Positions 26,595-35,473 of a stretch of DNA of 64,000 bases are shown piece after piece. Location of the stretch: assembly GCA_024233305.1 (NCBI GenBank), contig JACKPV010000028.1, forward strand, positions 124,001 through 188,000, in the 5' to 3' direction. The stretch's first letter is position 1, and every line of letters starts with the position of its first letter. The notes beneath the pieces were generated by a model. That model was not told the origin of the DNA. It did no database searches and saw only the letters and a program-made list of their open reading frames with translations. This DNA comes from Verrucomicrobiales bacterium (GTDB lineage Bacteria; Verrucomicrobiota; Verrucomicrobiia; Limisphaerales; J093). A program made the translations under genes and the position numbers.

Positions 26595-28546
26595 GCGGAG
26601 GCGGGTTTCTCGTTGGGATTCTGCGGACGGGGTTCGACGGCCGGCAGCCGTCCGGCGGCCGGATGCAGGCGGCCGACGGCGCGATGCAGTTCGGTGTAGT
26701 AATGCGCGGCGCGCAGCCGATTGGCATCGGTTTCGACCGCATAACCGCAAAGCCACGGCGCCGCGGCGCGCTGCGACGATCCTCCCGCGCGGGCCAGCAG
26801 GCGGACCAGGGCGAAAAGCCCCAGCATGAGCGCCAGGAGGAGCAAGGGCGCATAGACCGCGGTATTCGTCGCGGCGACAAGTCCGGCAGCACTGGCGGTC
26901 ACCGGTCCGATGGTGTCCGGGGCGGTGGCCAGTCCGTGCGGACTCATCGCCAGAGCGCGCGACACGAAGGCGAAACCAAGAAACGGCAGCAACCCGGCCG
27001 CAACGCAGAGCGTCGCCAGGATCACCTGCGCGGTCCGCATCTTGCGCGAAACCTCAAGGCGCCCGAGAGCCTGCCGGCGTTCCTCGACCAACCGGCTGGT
27101 TCGCGAAAGGAAGATCGCCCCGTAAAACTTCATCATCAGCGCGAGCGTGAGTGCGCTGGTCAACACCGCGACCGCGCCGCAAACCGGCAACCAGCGCGAG
27201 GCCGCCGTACCCTGCAAGGCCGCCGTAAACATCGGCCACTTGCTGGCGTAGCCGCTCAGCAGGGGCACCCCCGCGATGGCCAGACTGCCGACGAGGGCCG
27301 TAAACCCGGTGACGGGCATGTGGCGTTGAAGGCCGCCAAGTTTGTTCATGTCCTGGGTGCCGGTGGCGTGCAAAACCGCGCCCGCGTCCAGGAAGAGCAG
27401 GCTCTTGAAGACGCCATGATTCAAGGTGTGGAAGAGGGCGCCCGTCAAGGCGATCCCCGCCAGCGCTCCCGTTGCGGGCGTCCCTTCGCCCAGGAGCACC
27501 AGACACACCCCCAGGCCAAACAGGATGTAGCCGGCCTGGCCGATGCTGGAGAAAGCCAGCAGACGCTTCGACTGTTCCTGTTGCAGGGCCCGGAATGTGC
27601 CCGTGAACAGGGTCAGCGTGCCGAGGAACAGAAACGCCAGGCCCCAACCGCCGATGGGGTAGTCGGCCCGCACCTCGGACGGCACCAGCCAAAGGAAGTA
27701 CCGCATCAATCCGTAAACGCCGGTCTTGAGCATCACCCCGGACAACAAGGCGCTCACCGGGGAAGGCGCCGCCGGATGGGCGTCCGGCAACCAGAACTGG
27801 CCGAAGGGCCACATCCCCAGCTTGATGCCGAAACCGGTCAGGAACAGCGTCAGCGCAACCGCCACCCAACCCGGGTGCCCGGCCAGCAAAGCAGGCATGT
27901 GATGCGCCACGGCATCGAAATCGAAGCGCATCAATTCCGTGCCAGCCACGGTCTCCAAGCCGTCCTGCGCCAGCATGGCGGCACCCAGCATGGTGACGGC
28001 ACACGCGAATTGCATCATCCACAGGAAACGCGCCGCGGCCTGCCGGTGGCCTGGGCACGATCGTTCATAGCGGATCATCGCCCAGCCCGTGAGCGTCATC
28101 ATCTGCCAGAAGATGAAGAAGAACCACATCATGTCGGTCGTGCTCACCAGGCCGAGCATGGCGGCAATGAAGACCAGCAGATGCGGGTAGAAACGCCCCG
28201 CGCTCCGCGGACGGTGGGACGTCATATAGTCGATCGCGTGGAATGCCGCCGGCACGCTGACCACGGCAATCAACGCCAGGAACACCGCGCTCAAGCCGTC
28301 CACGTAAAGCCGCAGAGCGAAACCGAGCGGCGGCAGTGAGAGAAAGGTCACTCCCGGTCCGGGACCGTGGCGCAGCACGCCGGCCACCGCGCCGCCCACG
28401 AGCGCCGCCGTCGTCAGGATGACCCCGAAACTCACCCAACCGGCCACCCGCCGCCGATGATCGATGAACAGTGTGAAGACCGCGCCGCCGAGACACAGCA
28501 CGATGGCGCCAAGCACCGCGTGTTCAGGAGTGGTGAAGCCGGTCAT
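26564..28546 (-). CDS. antiporter-like membrane subunit of the hydrogenase (NuoL/HyfB-like), copy 2
   Basis: A 660-residue protein with about 14-16 helices of the Mrp/NuoL/M/N family. It has the conserved Lys/His-bearing segments GFGIKLGMWPFGQFWLPDAH and ALFHTLNHGVFKSLLFL. Such subunits pump H+ or Na+ in complex I and membrane hydrogenases. It is a close paralogue of the gene immediately upstream: both share the DMMWFFFIFWQ, LPDAHPAAPSPVSALLSGVM-type and QEQSKRLLAFSSIGQ blocks. The C-terminal soluble tail contains PWLCGYAVETDANR. It overlaps its neighbours on both sides. Confidence 0.9.
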   Translation of the reverse strand: MTGFTTPEHAVLGAIVLCLGGAVFTLFIDHRRRVAGWVSFGVILTTAALVGGAVAGVLRHGPGPGVTFLSLPPLGFALRLYVDGLSAVFLALIAVVSVPAAFHAIDYMTSHRPRSAGRFYPHLLVFIAAMLGLVSTTDMMWFFFIFWQMMTLTGWAMIRYERSCPGHRQAAARFLWMMQFACAVTMLGAAMLAQDGLETVAGTELMRFDFDAVAHHMPALLAGHPGWVAVALTLFLTGFGIKLGMWPFGQFWLPDAHPAAPSPVSALLSGVMLKTGVYGLMRYFLWLVPSEVRADYPIGGWGLAFLFLGTLTLFTGTFRALQQEQSKRLLAFSSIGQAGYILFGLGVCLVLLGEGTPATGALAGIALTGALFHTLNHGVFKSLLFLDAGAVLHATGTQDMNKLGGLQRHMPVTGFTALVGSLAIAGVPLLSGYASKWPMFTAALQGTAASRWLPVCGAVAVLTSALTLALMMKFYGAIFLSRTSRLVEERRQALGRLEVSRKMRTAQVILATLCVAAGLLPFLGFAFVSRALAMSPHGLATAPDTIGPVTASAAGLVAATNTAVYAPLLLLALMLGLFALVRLLARAGGSSQRAAAPWLCGYAVETDANRLRAAHYYTELHRAVGRLHPAAGRLPAVEPRPQNPNEKPASAWSLEKNSTC

Positions 28547-30468
28547 GGGTGGTCGGGCTCCTTCAGGTTGGGGCTCCCTGCCCCGCCGGACCGCGGCGCG
28601 CCGCCAATCCAGCGGAACCAGCGTTTGAACTCAGCATAGTATCCGTGCGCGGTGAAACGATTGGCTTCGCCGGCCTGCGCATACCCGGTCAACCAGGGGC
28701 TGTCCGTGCGCCGACTCGATCCCCCCGCTCTCGCCAGCATCGCGCCGCCCAACCCGAGGAGGGCCAGCAAGGCCAGGACCGCCAGCGGGACCAAGTGCGC
28801 CCCACCGCCGAGCACCGCTTGCATTCCCGGCAGGCCTTCCGCCGTTCGGACCGCCGCGGCCAGGGTTTCCCCCAACCCCTCGCGACTGGCGTTCAGCGCG
28901 CGCGTCGCGAGTCCGAACGCGACCGCCGGCGCCAGACCAAACACGACACACGTCGCGGCGAGCAGGAGCTGCGGCGCCAGGAGGGTCCAGTCCTTTTCCA
29001 GCCGCTTCCGGCCGGCCGCCGCTTGCGTCACGGTTTCGCTGGCCCGCCCGAGAAAGCCGGCGCCGAAGAACTTGATGAAGGACGCCAGGGTGACCGCACT
29101 GGTCAGGATGGCCAGCACGCCGCATACGGGCAGCCACCAGCCGGCGGGAACGCCCTGGATGGCGCCCGTGTAGATCGTCCACTTGCTCAGGAACCCGTTG
29201 AACCCGGGCACCCCGGAAATCGAGAACGAGGCCACCAGCACCGTGATCCCCGTGACCGGCATCCATTTGAGCAAACCACCCAACCGGTTGAGGTCCTGCG
29301 TGCCGGCGGCCAGCAGCATCGAGCCCGAGTTCAAGAACAGCAGGCTCTTGAAGGTCCCGTGATGAACGGTATGCAACAGCGCCCCCATGAACGCCACCGT
29401 GGCCACGGGCGCCAGCGCCGCATCGTTCAACCCGAGGACCGCGAGGCAGGCGCCGATGCCCAGCAGGATGTAGCCCACCTGACCAATGCTGTGGAAGGCC
29501 AGCAGACGTTTCGTCTGTTCCTGGCGCAGTGCCTGCAGCGTGCCGGTGAGCAGAGTGACCGTGCCGAGGCCGGCCAGCAACGCCCCCCAGGTCGTCATCG
29601 GGTACGCCCCGGTGGCCTCCGCCGGCACCAGCCACAGAAAGTAGCGCATGATGCCGTATACCCCGGTCTTCAGCATGACCCCCGAGAGCAGCGCGCTCAT
29701 CGGCGACGGCGCCGCGGGATGCGCGTCGGGCAGCCAGACCTGTCCGAAGGGCCACATGCCCAGCTTGATGCCAAACCCGACCAGGAACAGCGCGAAGGCC
29801 AGCGCCACGCGACCGGGATGACCCTCGAGCAGCGCCGGCAGATTGGCGCTCACCGTCTCGAAGTCGAAGCGCAAGCCCGCGCCGACCGTCGGCGTCCCCG
29901 CCGCCAGCAAACCCGCCCCGAGCATGGTGACCGCACAGGCGATCTGCATCATGACGAGGAACTTCAAGGCCGCGCGGCGGTTGGCGGCGTTCCGGTGCTC
30001 GAAGCGGATCATCACGAACCCCGGCAGGGTCATCAGCTGCCAGAAGATGAAGAAGAACCACATCATGTCCGTGGTGCTCACCAGCCCGTACATCGCCGCG
30101 ATGAATACCAACAACCACGAGTAGTAACGCCGGACTCCATAGTCCGGATAGAGATCCATATAGCGGATCGAGAACAGCGTGGCCGGGAGCGCGATGCTGG
30201 CGATCAGCCCGATGAACACCGCCGTCAAGCCGTCCACATGCAACGTCAGCGCGAAGCCCAGGGCCGGCAGGCGCAGGAATGTCTCGGGAGCCGTGCCACC
30301 GTCGATCAGCGATCGTGCGGCGGCGAAGAGGGCGAACATGCTCGCGATGGTGGTCACCAGGAACGTCAACCAACCCGCCAGTCGTCGATTCGCCGCGACC
30401 ACCGCCGTCACTGCGGCGCCCGCCAGACAGAGGACCAAAGCAATCAGCAAGGCTTGCGCGGGGGTCAT
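28543..30468 (-). CDS. antiporter-like membrane subunit of the hydrogenase (NuoL/HyfB-like), copy 1
   Basis: A 641-residue multi-helix protein starting MTPAQALLIALVLCLAGAA. The ATG at 30468 has a strong GGAGGTGAT ribosome site and overlaps the protease stop by ATGA. It carries GFGIKLGMWPFGQVWLPDAH, LLHTVHHGTFKSLLFLN and QEQTKRLLAFHSIGQ, the ion-path segments of the NuoL/M/N family. Its C-terminus has PWLTGYAQAGEANRFTAHGY, matching the tail of its tandem paralogue. Two such subunits imply two ion channels in the membrane arm. No NuoK/HyfE-like small subunit is present between them. Confidence 0.9.
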   Translation of the reverse strand: MTPAQALLIALVLCLAGAAVTAVVAANRRLAGWLTFLVTTIASMFALFAAARSLIDGGTAPETFLRLPALGFALTLHVDGLTAVFIGLIASIALPATLFSIRYMDLYPDYGVRRYYSWLLVFIAAMYGLVSTTDMMWFFFIFWQLMTLPGFVMIRFEHRNAANRRAALKFLVMMQIACAVTMLGAGLLAAGTPTVGAGLRFDFETVSANLPALLEGHPGRVALAFALFLVGFGIKLGMWPFGQVWLPDAHPAAPSPMSALLSGVMLKTGVYGIMRYFLWLVPAEATGAYPMTTWGALLAGLGTVTLLTGTLQALRQEQTKRLLAFHSIGQVGYILLGIGACLAVLGLNDAALAPVATVAFMGALLHTVHHGTFKSLLFLNSGSMLLAAGTQDLNRLGGLLKWMPVTGITVLVASFSISGVPGFNGFLSKWTIYTGAIQGVPAGWWLPVCGVLAILTSAVTLASFIKFFGAGFLGRASETVTQAAAGRKRLEKDWTLLAPQLLLAATCVVFGLAPAVAFGLATRALNASREGLGETLAAAVRTAEGLPGMQAVLGGGAHLVPLAVLALLALLGLGGAMLARAGGSSRRTDSPWLTGYAQAGEANRFTAHGYYAEFKRWFRWIGGAPRSGGAGSPNLKEPDHP

Positions 30469-31037
30469 CGCATCACCTCCATCGCCGGTTGAACCACCCT
30501 TGGCCGGGACGAACCGCCGGACCTCACGAGCAGCCCGCCTAGGAGCTCCGCCAGCGCCTCGACCGTGCGCTGCACCGGTTCGCTGAGCGCACAGACAGCG
30601 TCGTTCCCCCATCGCATGGCAGCCGCGCCCCCCCCGCCCTGCGCAACGGTCCGGGGCTGGACGCCCAGCAAGCCAACCTTCCGGCGCCCGTCGCTTTCGA
30701 TCAACCGGGCGAGCAGGCCGAGCGCCAGCTTGTGGGTCGAAACCTGCGGATAACGCGCGGTTATTTCGTCGGTCTCGAGCAGCACCACCGAACCGGGCGG
30801 GCCGCGGAATTCGGTGGCGTCGAGGAAGAGCACCCGCTCACAACCCGTGGCCGCGATGGCGTCGAGCAGGCGCTCCGGCTCCGTGCCGGCGAACAGGACC
30901 GGTTCAACCCCGGCGCCCGCCAGTTGCTCGGCCAGGCACATCCCGAGGGCATCGTCGCCCTGGCCGACGTTCCCCACCCCGACCACACAGACCCGGCCGG
31001 TCAGGAGCGCTTCGAGCTGTTCACGCAGTCCGGGCAT
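30465..31037 (-). CDS. hydrogenase maturation endopeptidase (HyaD/HycI family)
   Basis: A 190-residue protein starting MPGLREQLEALLTGRV, then VVGVGNVGQGDDALG, the family signature whose Asp binds nickel; the second acidic residue is in LFLDATEF and the His in STHKLALG. It cleaves the C-terminal peptide of the large subunit after nickel insertion. The ATG overlaps the preceding stop (TGATG) after a GGGGAGG ribosome site. The hyp accessory genes for the Fe(CN)2CO group are not in the window. Confidence 0.85.
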   Translation of the reverse strand: MPGLREQLEALLTGRVCVVGVGNVGQGDDALGMCLAEQLAGAGVEPVLFAGTEPERLLDAIAATGCERVLFLDATEFRGPPGSVVLLETDEITARYPQVSTHKLALGLLARLIESDGRRKVGLLGVQPRTVAQGGGGAAAMRWGNDAVCALSEPVQRTVEALAELLGGLLVRSGGSSRPRVVQPAMEVMR

Positions 31038-31900
31038 CAGATTTCCTCCCCCAGCTTGCGGATTTGCTCGAAGGTGAAGACCGGGCCGTCGACGCAGACA
31101 TAGGAGACCCCGATGCAGCAATGCCCGCACTTGCCCACGCCGCACTTCATGTAGCGTTCGAGGGTCGACACGATGTTGCGGTCCTCGAAGCCGAGTTTCT
31201 TGAGGTCCATGATGACAAACCGGAACATGATGGGCGGCCCGCAGACGAACGCCGTCGTGTTCTCGACCGGCAGGTTGACGCCCTCCTTCTGGAACAGGCT
31301 CCCGACCACGCCCGTGTGCCCGGTCCAACCGTCATCCCCCCGATCCACGGTCAGATGGCATTCGATGCCGCCCGCTTTTTCCCATTCCTTGAGGTCGGGT
31401 CGGTACATCAGTTCCTGGGGCGTCTTCGAGCCGTAGAAGATCTGGATGCGGCCGAATTTCTCGCGGTGGGCCAGCGCGTAGATGATGCACGAACGCAGCG
31501 GAATCAACCCGATGCCGCCCGCCACGAACACGAGGTTGCGCCCCGCGTAGGCGTCCATCGGAAACCCGTTGCCGTAAGGACCGCGGACGCCGAATCGCGC
31601 GCCGGGCTGGAGGGCGTGCAACGCGGCGCTGCAACTGCCCACCGTGCGGATGGTAAAGAAGGTCTCCTCCTCGGTGGGACTGGGCGGCAGCGAGGCGGGG
31701 AATTCCCCGACGCCGAACAGCGACACCTGGGCGAACTGCCCGGGCATGAACCGCCGGAACGCCGCCTGCTCAGCCGCATCCTCGAAGTGCCAGAAAAACG
31801 TCCGGACGTCCGTGATCTCGTCGACCACGCGGTCCAGCACCGCCAGTTTCGGCAGGTAAATGTTGTCAGCGGGCGACGGCATCGGCGGACTCGGTTTCAA
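31037..31900 (-). CDS. FAD/NAD(P)-binding iron-sulfur oxidoreductase subunit (hydrogenase gamma / AsrB-like)
   Basis: A 287-residue protein of the ferredoxin-NADP reductase fold. It has a flavin-binding barrel (FGVRGPYGNGFP at about 103-114), a nucleotide-binding LVFVAGGIGLIPLRS and a CGPPIMF motif. A C-terminal [2Fe-2S] loop follows (CGVGKCGHCCIG then YVCVDGPVF), as in PyrK and the gamma subunit of group 3b hydrogenases. It should exchange electrons between NAD(P)H and the iron-sulfur chain. Its presence beside a group-4 hydrogenase core is unusual. It overlaps the beta-type subunit by 35 bp. Confidence 0.88.
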   Translation of the reverse strand: MKPSPPMPSPADNIYLPKLAVLDRVVDEITDVRTFFWHFEDAAEQAAFRRFMPGQFAQVSLFGVGEFPASLPPSPTEEETFFTIRTVGSCSAALHALQPGARFGVRGPYGNGFPMDAYAGRNLVFVAGGIGLIPLRSCIIYALAHREKFGRIQIFYGSKTPQELMYRPDLKEWEKAGGIECHLTVDRGDDGWTGHTGVVGSLFQKEGVNLPVENTTAFVCGPPIMFRFVIMDLKKLGFEDRNIVSTLERYMKCGVGKCGHCCIGVSYVCVDGPVFTFEQIRKLGEEI

Positions 31901-32951
31901 CGGTGGCCCGGCGGATCATCTCGACGACGCTCGGCATGCCGATGTCGCCATGGCAAACGGCCACGCACCGGCCGCAGCCGACGCAGGCCATCGAGAGTTC
32001 ACGCTGGATGAAATAGTGGGCCAGCTTCCGGAAGAAGCGGCGGTTGCGACGGTCGTGGACGGCATGGCGCGGGTTGTGTCCGCCGGCCATCCGGGTAAAA
32101 CCGTGCAGCGCGCACGAGTCCCATAACCGCACCCGTTCGTACTCGCCCGGACCGACGCGGCGGTCGCTGACGGTGAAGCACGTGCAGGCGGGGCAAACGT
32201 AGGTGCACCCGCCGCATTCCAGGCAGCGGGATCCGATCTCCTGCCAGGTCTTGTCGAGGATCTTCCCCTGCGAAACGTAGCGAACGGTCGCCGCGAACCA
32301 GCTGGTCATGGTTTTGAACCGCCTGCGTGTTTCCGCAAGAATCGCGCGCCGCCGCTCGACATGCTCGGGACCGGCGGGTTGGAAAACCGGATCGCTGAAC
32401 AACGATTCACCCTTGGGCGTGCCGGCCACCGCCATGTAGACGTCCCCCAGGTCCATCAATTGCAGGTCGAAATGGTCCTTCGCCGCCGGGCCGGTGTCGG
32501 TGCAAACGCAGAAGCAGTTTTCGTCAATGTCGTGCTCCGGATCGGTGCAGACGACGTTCACGAGAAAGAGGTTCCGCCGGCGATGTTCGTAGTAGGTGTC
32601 GCGGTAGTCGCGGCCCAGATAGAAACGGTCCAAGTGATCGATTCCCGCCACGTCGCAGGACCGGATGCCGAAGATCGCCCGGGGCGTTTCATCGAGCGTG
32701 GGTTGAAGTTCGTAGGTGCCGTCCGTCTGCTTGATCCGCATCAGCTTCTCGATGTGCGGGAAGACGTAGCGTTTGGGCGGGTAATAGGGATTGGGCAGGT
32801 GCAGTTCGATGCGATCCCGGTTGGCCTTGGTGACCGCCTCGAAAAACGTGTCCCGGCCACGACCGCGGAACGGCGCCAGCACCTCGTATTCCTGCCGGAG
32901 CAGATCCACGATCCGGAGCACGTCAGGCTTGGCGATCAGGCGGGCGCGCAT
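31866..32951 (-). CDS. 4Fe-4S electron-transfer subunit (hydrogenase beta / AsrA-like)
   Basis: A 361-residue protein. The N-terminal two thirds match the sulfhydrogenase-beta/AsrA fold (GIRSCDVAGIDHLDRFYL). The C-terminal third has two [4Fe-4S] motifs, CLECGGCTYVCPACTCF and CVGCGRCVAVCHGDIG. The second lacks the usual final CP, having CH instead. It normally partners the flavin subunit encoded next to it, forming an NAD(P)H-linked module. The start ATG at 32951 lies 2 bp from the stop of the molybdopterin gene. Confidence 0.88.
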   Translation of the reverse strand: MRARLIAKPDVLRIVDLLRQEYEVLAPFRGRGRDTFFEAVTKANRDRIELHLPNPYYPPKRYVFPHIEKLMRIKQTDGTYELQPTLDETPRAIFGIRSCDVAGIDHLDRFYLGRDYRDTYYEHRRRNLFLVNVVCTDPEHDIDENCFCVCTDTGPAAKDHFDLQLMDLGDVYMAVAGTPKGESLFSDPVFQPAGPEHVERRRAILAETRRRFKTMTSWFAATVRYVSQGKILDKTWQEIGSRCLECGGCTYVCPACTCFTVSDRRVGPGEYERVRLWDSCALHGFTRMAGGHNPRHAVHDRRNRRFFRKLAHYFIQRELSMACVGCGRCVAVCHGDIGMPSVVEMIRRATVETESADAVAR

Positions 32952-32953
32952 GG

Positions 32954-34987
32954 TCAGACTTTCTCGATCCGAACGTAAACCGGTTGGCTGAGGCTGGCGC
33001 CGCCCAGCGGACCGCGCCGGCTCATGGCCCGCTCGACATGTCGCAGGAAGAACGGCACGTAGACGGTGCCCCGCCGGACTTCAGCCGTCACCCGCGCCGT
33101 CGTGCGCACGCTTTCGTCGGGTGAGATGAGCCGGATCGGGTTGCCGTCGCGAATCCGCAGGTCCTCGGCGTCATCCGCGTTCATTTCGACGAATCCCTCG
33201 GGATAATCGAGCAGCAGCACGCGATGTTCGCGCCGCAGGGTCTCGCTGTTTTGGACGAGGACATTCTGGTGCCAGTAATAGAGCGACTGACCGGAGATCA
33301 ACGTCAGCGGAAACCCCTCCGGGCGGACCGGGGCATGGGCGGGCTTGGAGAGGGGCGCGAAATGGAAACCCCGCTCCGGACAGCCGTCCTCGAACAGGCG
33401 CCGCGTGCCGAGCGGCTTGTCCCGGGTGCAGGGCCACTGACGTCCGTAGCCGCGCGTCAGGCTGGCGTGCGACACTCCGCTGTAGATCGGAACCGCCGCC
33501 GCGATCTCGTCCATGACCGCCGCCGAATCGGGATAATCCCACGCGGCCCCGAGTTCGCGGCCCACCTGCGCCAGTTGCTGCCAGGCCGGCATCGTGCCGG
33601 CGGGTGGTTCGACCACTTGCTCGGCCAACTGAATCCGGCGGTCCGTGCTGGTGAAGGTGACCCGCTCCTCGCCGAAGGCCACCACGGGCAGCACGACATG
33701 CGCATGCGCCGCCGTCGGCACGTTGAACAGGTGCTGCACCACCACCAGTTCCATCCGGTCCAGCACGCTGGCCGCGTCGCAGAAGGTGGCGGTGGTGGCC
33801 GGATCGTAGCGGCAGAGCCAGGCGGCCTTGAAACGGTCGGCATGGGCCTGGTCGAAGAACTCCCTCGCCCCCACCCCGGGCCGCTCGGGCACCGCCGTTC
33901 CCCAGACCTTCTGCAAACCCCGGCGCGCCGCGGCATCCTGCACCGGCGCGTGTCCCGGCAACCGGTCGGGCAACATCCCCATGTCGCAGCAACCTTGCAG
34001 ATTGTTATGTTCCGCCAGCGGGAAGACCCCCGAGCCCTTCCCGTTCACCTGGCCGCGCAGGAGCGCCAGGTTCAGGATCGCACGGATGCTGTCCGGATGC
34101 CGCGCTTCGGCGCCCGTCGAATAGAGCAGGGCTGCCGTTTTGGCCCGTCCATAGGCCAGCGCGGCCGCTTCGATGGCCGCCGCTGGCACCCCGCACGCCT
34201 CCGCGACGGCCAGCAGATCGTAATCGCGAATCTCCGCGGCGAACGCCGCATACCCGTGGCAATGCTCCCGGATGAACCGCTCGTCCACCAGTCCGCGGTC
34301 CAGCAACACCTTCGTCATCGCGCCGTAAAGCAGCACATCGGTTCCGGGCCGCAGCTGCAGAAAATGGTCGGCATGCTCGGCGATCCGGTGGCGGCGCGCG
34401 TCGATCACGATGAGCGTCGCCCCGTTGAGCCGGGCCCGCATCACCCAGCCGCCGATGGTCGGCAGTTGCACCCCGAGGTCCACGCCGTCCACCAGGATGA
34501 CCTCCGCCCGTTCCAGGTCGGCCACGCAGCCGGTGGCGGCCGGGCGCCCGAGCATTTCGTCGAGCACCTCGATGCTGTTGTTGGTGTAGACGCCCGTGCC
34601 GTGATCCAGGTTGTTGGTGCCGATCACGGAACGCGCCAGTTTCTGAAGCAGGTAGGTTTCCTCGTTCGAGCAGCGGGGCGCGTTGAAGAAGGCAAAGGCA
34701 TCAGGCCCCCAGCGTTCCCGGATGTCGCTCATGCGCCGGCGGATGAAGCCAAAGGCCTCCTCCCAACTCGCCTCCTCAAGGGTCCCATCGCGGCGGAGCA
34801 GCGGCCGGCGCAACCGGTCGGGCGAGCTGGCAACCTCGTGCACGTTCCATCCGCGAATACAGATGCGCCCCTCGTTCGAGGGGTGGGACATGCTCGGGTA
34901 GACGCCCGTGATGCGGTTGCCGGCGGTTTCCAGGTAGATACCACAGCCGACCCCGCAGAACGTGCAGGTGGTAAGGCTATGCGCCAT
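32954..34987 (-). CDS. molybdopterin oxidoreductase-like protein (formate dehydrogenase alpha-like) lacking the Cys/Sec ligand
   Basis: A 677-residue protein of the DMSO-reductase family, first gene of the operon, with a strong GGAGG ribosome site. An N-terminal [4Fe-4S] motif (Cys8, Cys11, Cys15, Cys43) and a C-terminal molybdopterin-dinucleotide-binding domain (LISGQSLYYWHQN, PEGFVEMNADDAE) are clear. Formate dehydrogenases carry Sec or Cys followed by His about 140 residues in. Here that point reads TGVYTNNS, with Tyr134 in the ligand position and Thr after it. It is therefore unlikely to be an ordinary formate dehydrogenase; a different reaction or a purely electron-wiring role, like NuoG, is possible. 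Residue alignment was done by eye. Confidence 0.8.
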   Translation of the reverse strand: MAHSLTTCTFCGVGCGIYLETAGNRITGVYPSMSHPSNEGRICIRGWNVHEVASSPDRLRRPLLRRDGTLEEASWEEAFGFIRRRMSDIRERWGPDAFAFFNAPRCSNEETYLLQKLARSVIGTNNLDHGTGVYTNNSIEVLDEMLGRPAATGCVADLERAEVILVDGVDLGVQLPTIGGWVMRARLNGATLIVIDARRHRIAEHADHFLQLRPGTDVLLYGAMTKVLLDRGLVDERFIREHCHGYAAFAAEIRDYDLLAVAEACGVPAAAIEAAALAYGRAKTAALLYSTGAEARHPDSIRAILNLALLRGQVNGKGSGVFPLAEHNNLQGCCDMGMLPDRLPGHAPVQDAAARRGLQKVWGTAVPERPGVGAREFFDQAHADRFKAAWLCRYDPATTATFCDAASVLDRMELVVVQHLFNVPTAAHAHVVLPVVAFGEERVTFTSTDRRIQLAEQVVEPPAGTMPAWQQLAQVGRELGAAWDYPDSAAVMDEIAAAVPIYSGVSHASLTRGYGRQWPCTRDKPLGTRRLFEDGCPERGFHFAPLSKPAHAPVRPEGFPLTLISGQSLYYWHQNVLVQNSETLRREHRVLLLDYPEGFVEMNADDAEDLRIRDGNPIRLISPDESVRTTARVTAEVRRGTVYVPFFLRHVERAMSRRGPLGGASLSQPVYVRIEKV

Positions 34988-35169
34988 CGTTCCTCCGGTT
35001 CCGCCGGACGTTGGCCGCCATTGCTGTCAGAGTTCGTTGCATCCTGGCCCGGGCGCCCGCCGGCAACCGGGTTGCAGGCGGGGCGTTCATCGAGTTGGTC
35101 CACGCGCGCCCGCCCTCAGGGCAGGCATCGGTCGAGTCTCGCTCATTCGCGCCGGTCGGGCTAAACCCT

Positions 35170-35240
35170 GCTTGTCATTTGATTATCTTTTTTTGCCATA
35201 GCAATGCCTGCAATTATCTAATTTCAAAAGAAAGCCTTCG
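35170..35240. promoter_or_regulatory. AT-rich divergent promoter region
   Basis: The gap 34988-35473 separates the leftward hydrogenase operon from the rightward kinase gene. Within it, about 60 bp (35175-35237) are strongly AT-rich against a GC-rich background and contain two ATTATCT copies and a run of seven T. This is the likely promoter zone for one or both directions. No -35/-10 pair with good spacing could be fixed. Confidence 0.4.
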
Positions 35241-35473
35241 ACCGCCCGGGAATGCGTCGCGCCACCCGGCTGGCGGCCCGAGGGTCCGCTCCCGCCGGTT
35301 GCCCACTCGGGGGGAACTCGACCGGGCGGGATGCGGCACGAGAAACGGGTTGGCTTGTCCGGGCGGGGCGGCGTAAGCTGCGTCAGAACCTGATGCCGAC
35401 GGGGCGGAGTTCCGGGGAAGGTCGTCGGTGGGCGGCCCCCGGAGCGGCGCTTCGGCGGGTGGAGAACCGACTT

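Noticed and set aside
31037..32951. Calling these two subunits anaerobic sulfite reductase AsrA/AsrB
   Set aside because: There is no AsrC sirohaem subunit, and they are embedded by overlaps in a hydrogenase operon; the related sulfhydrogenase beta/gamma role fits better.
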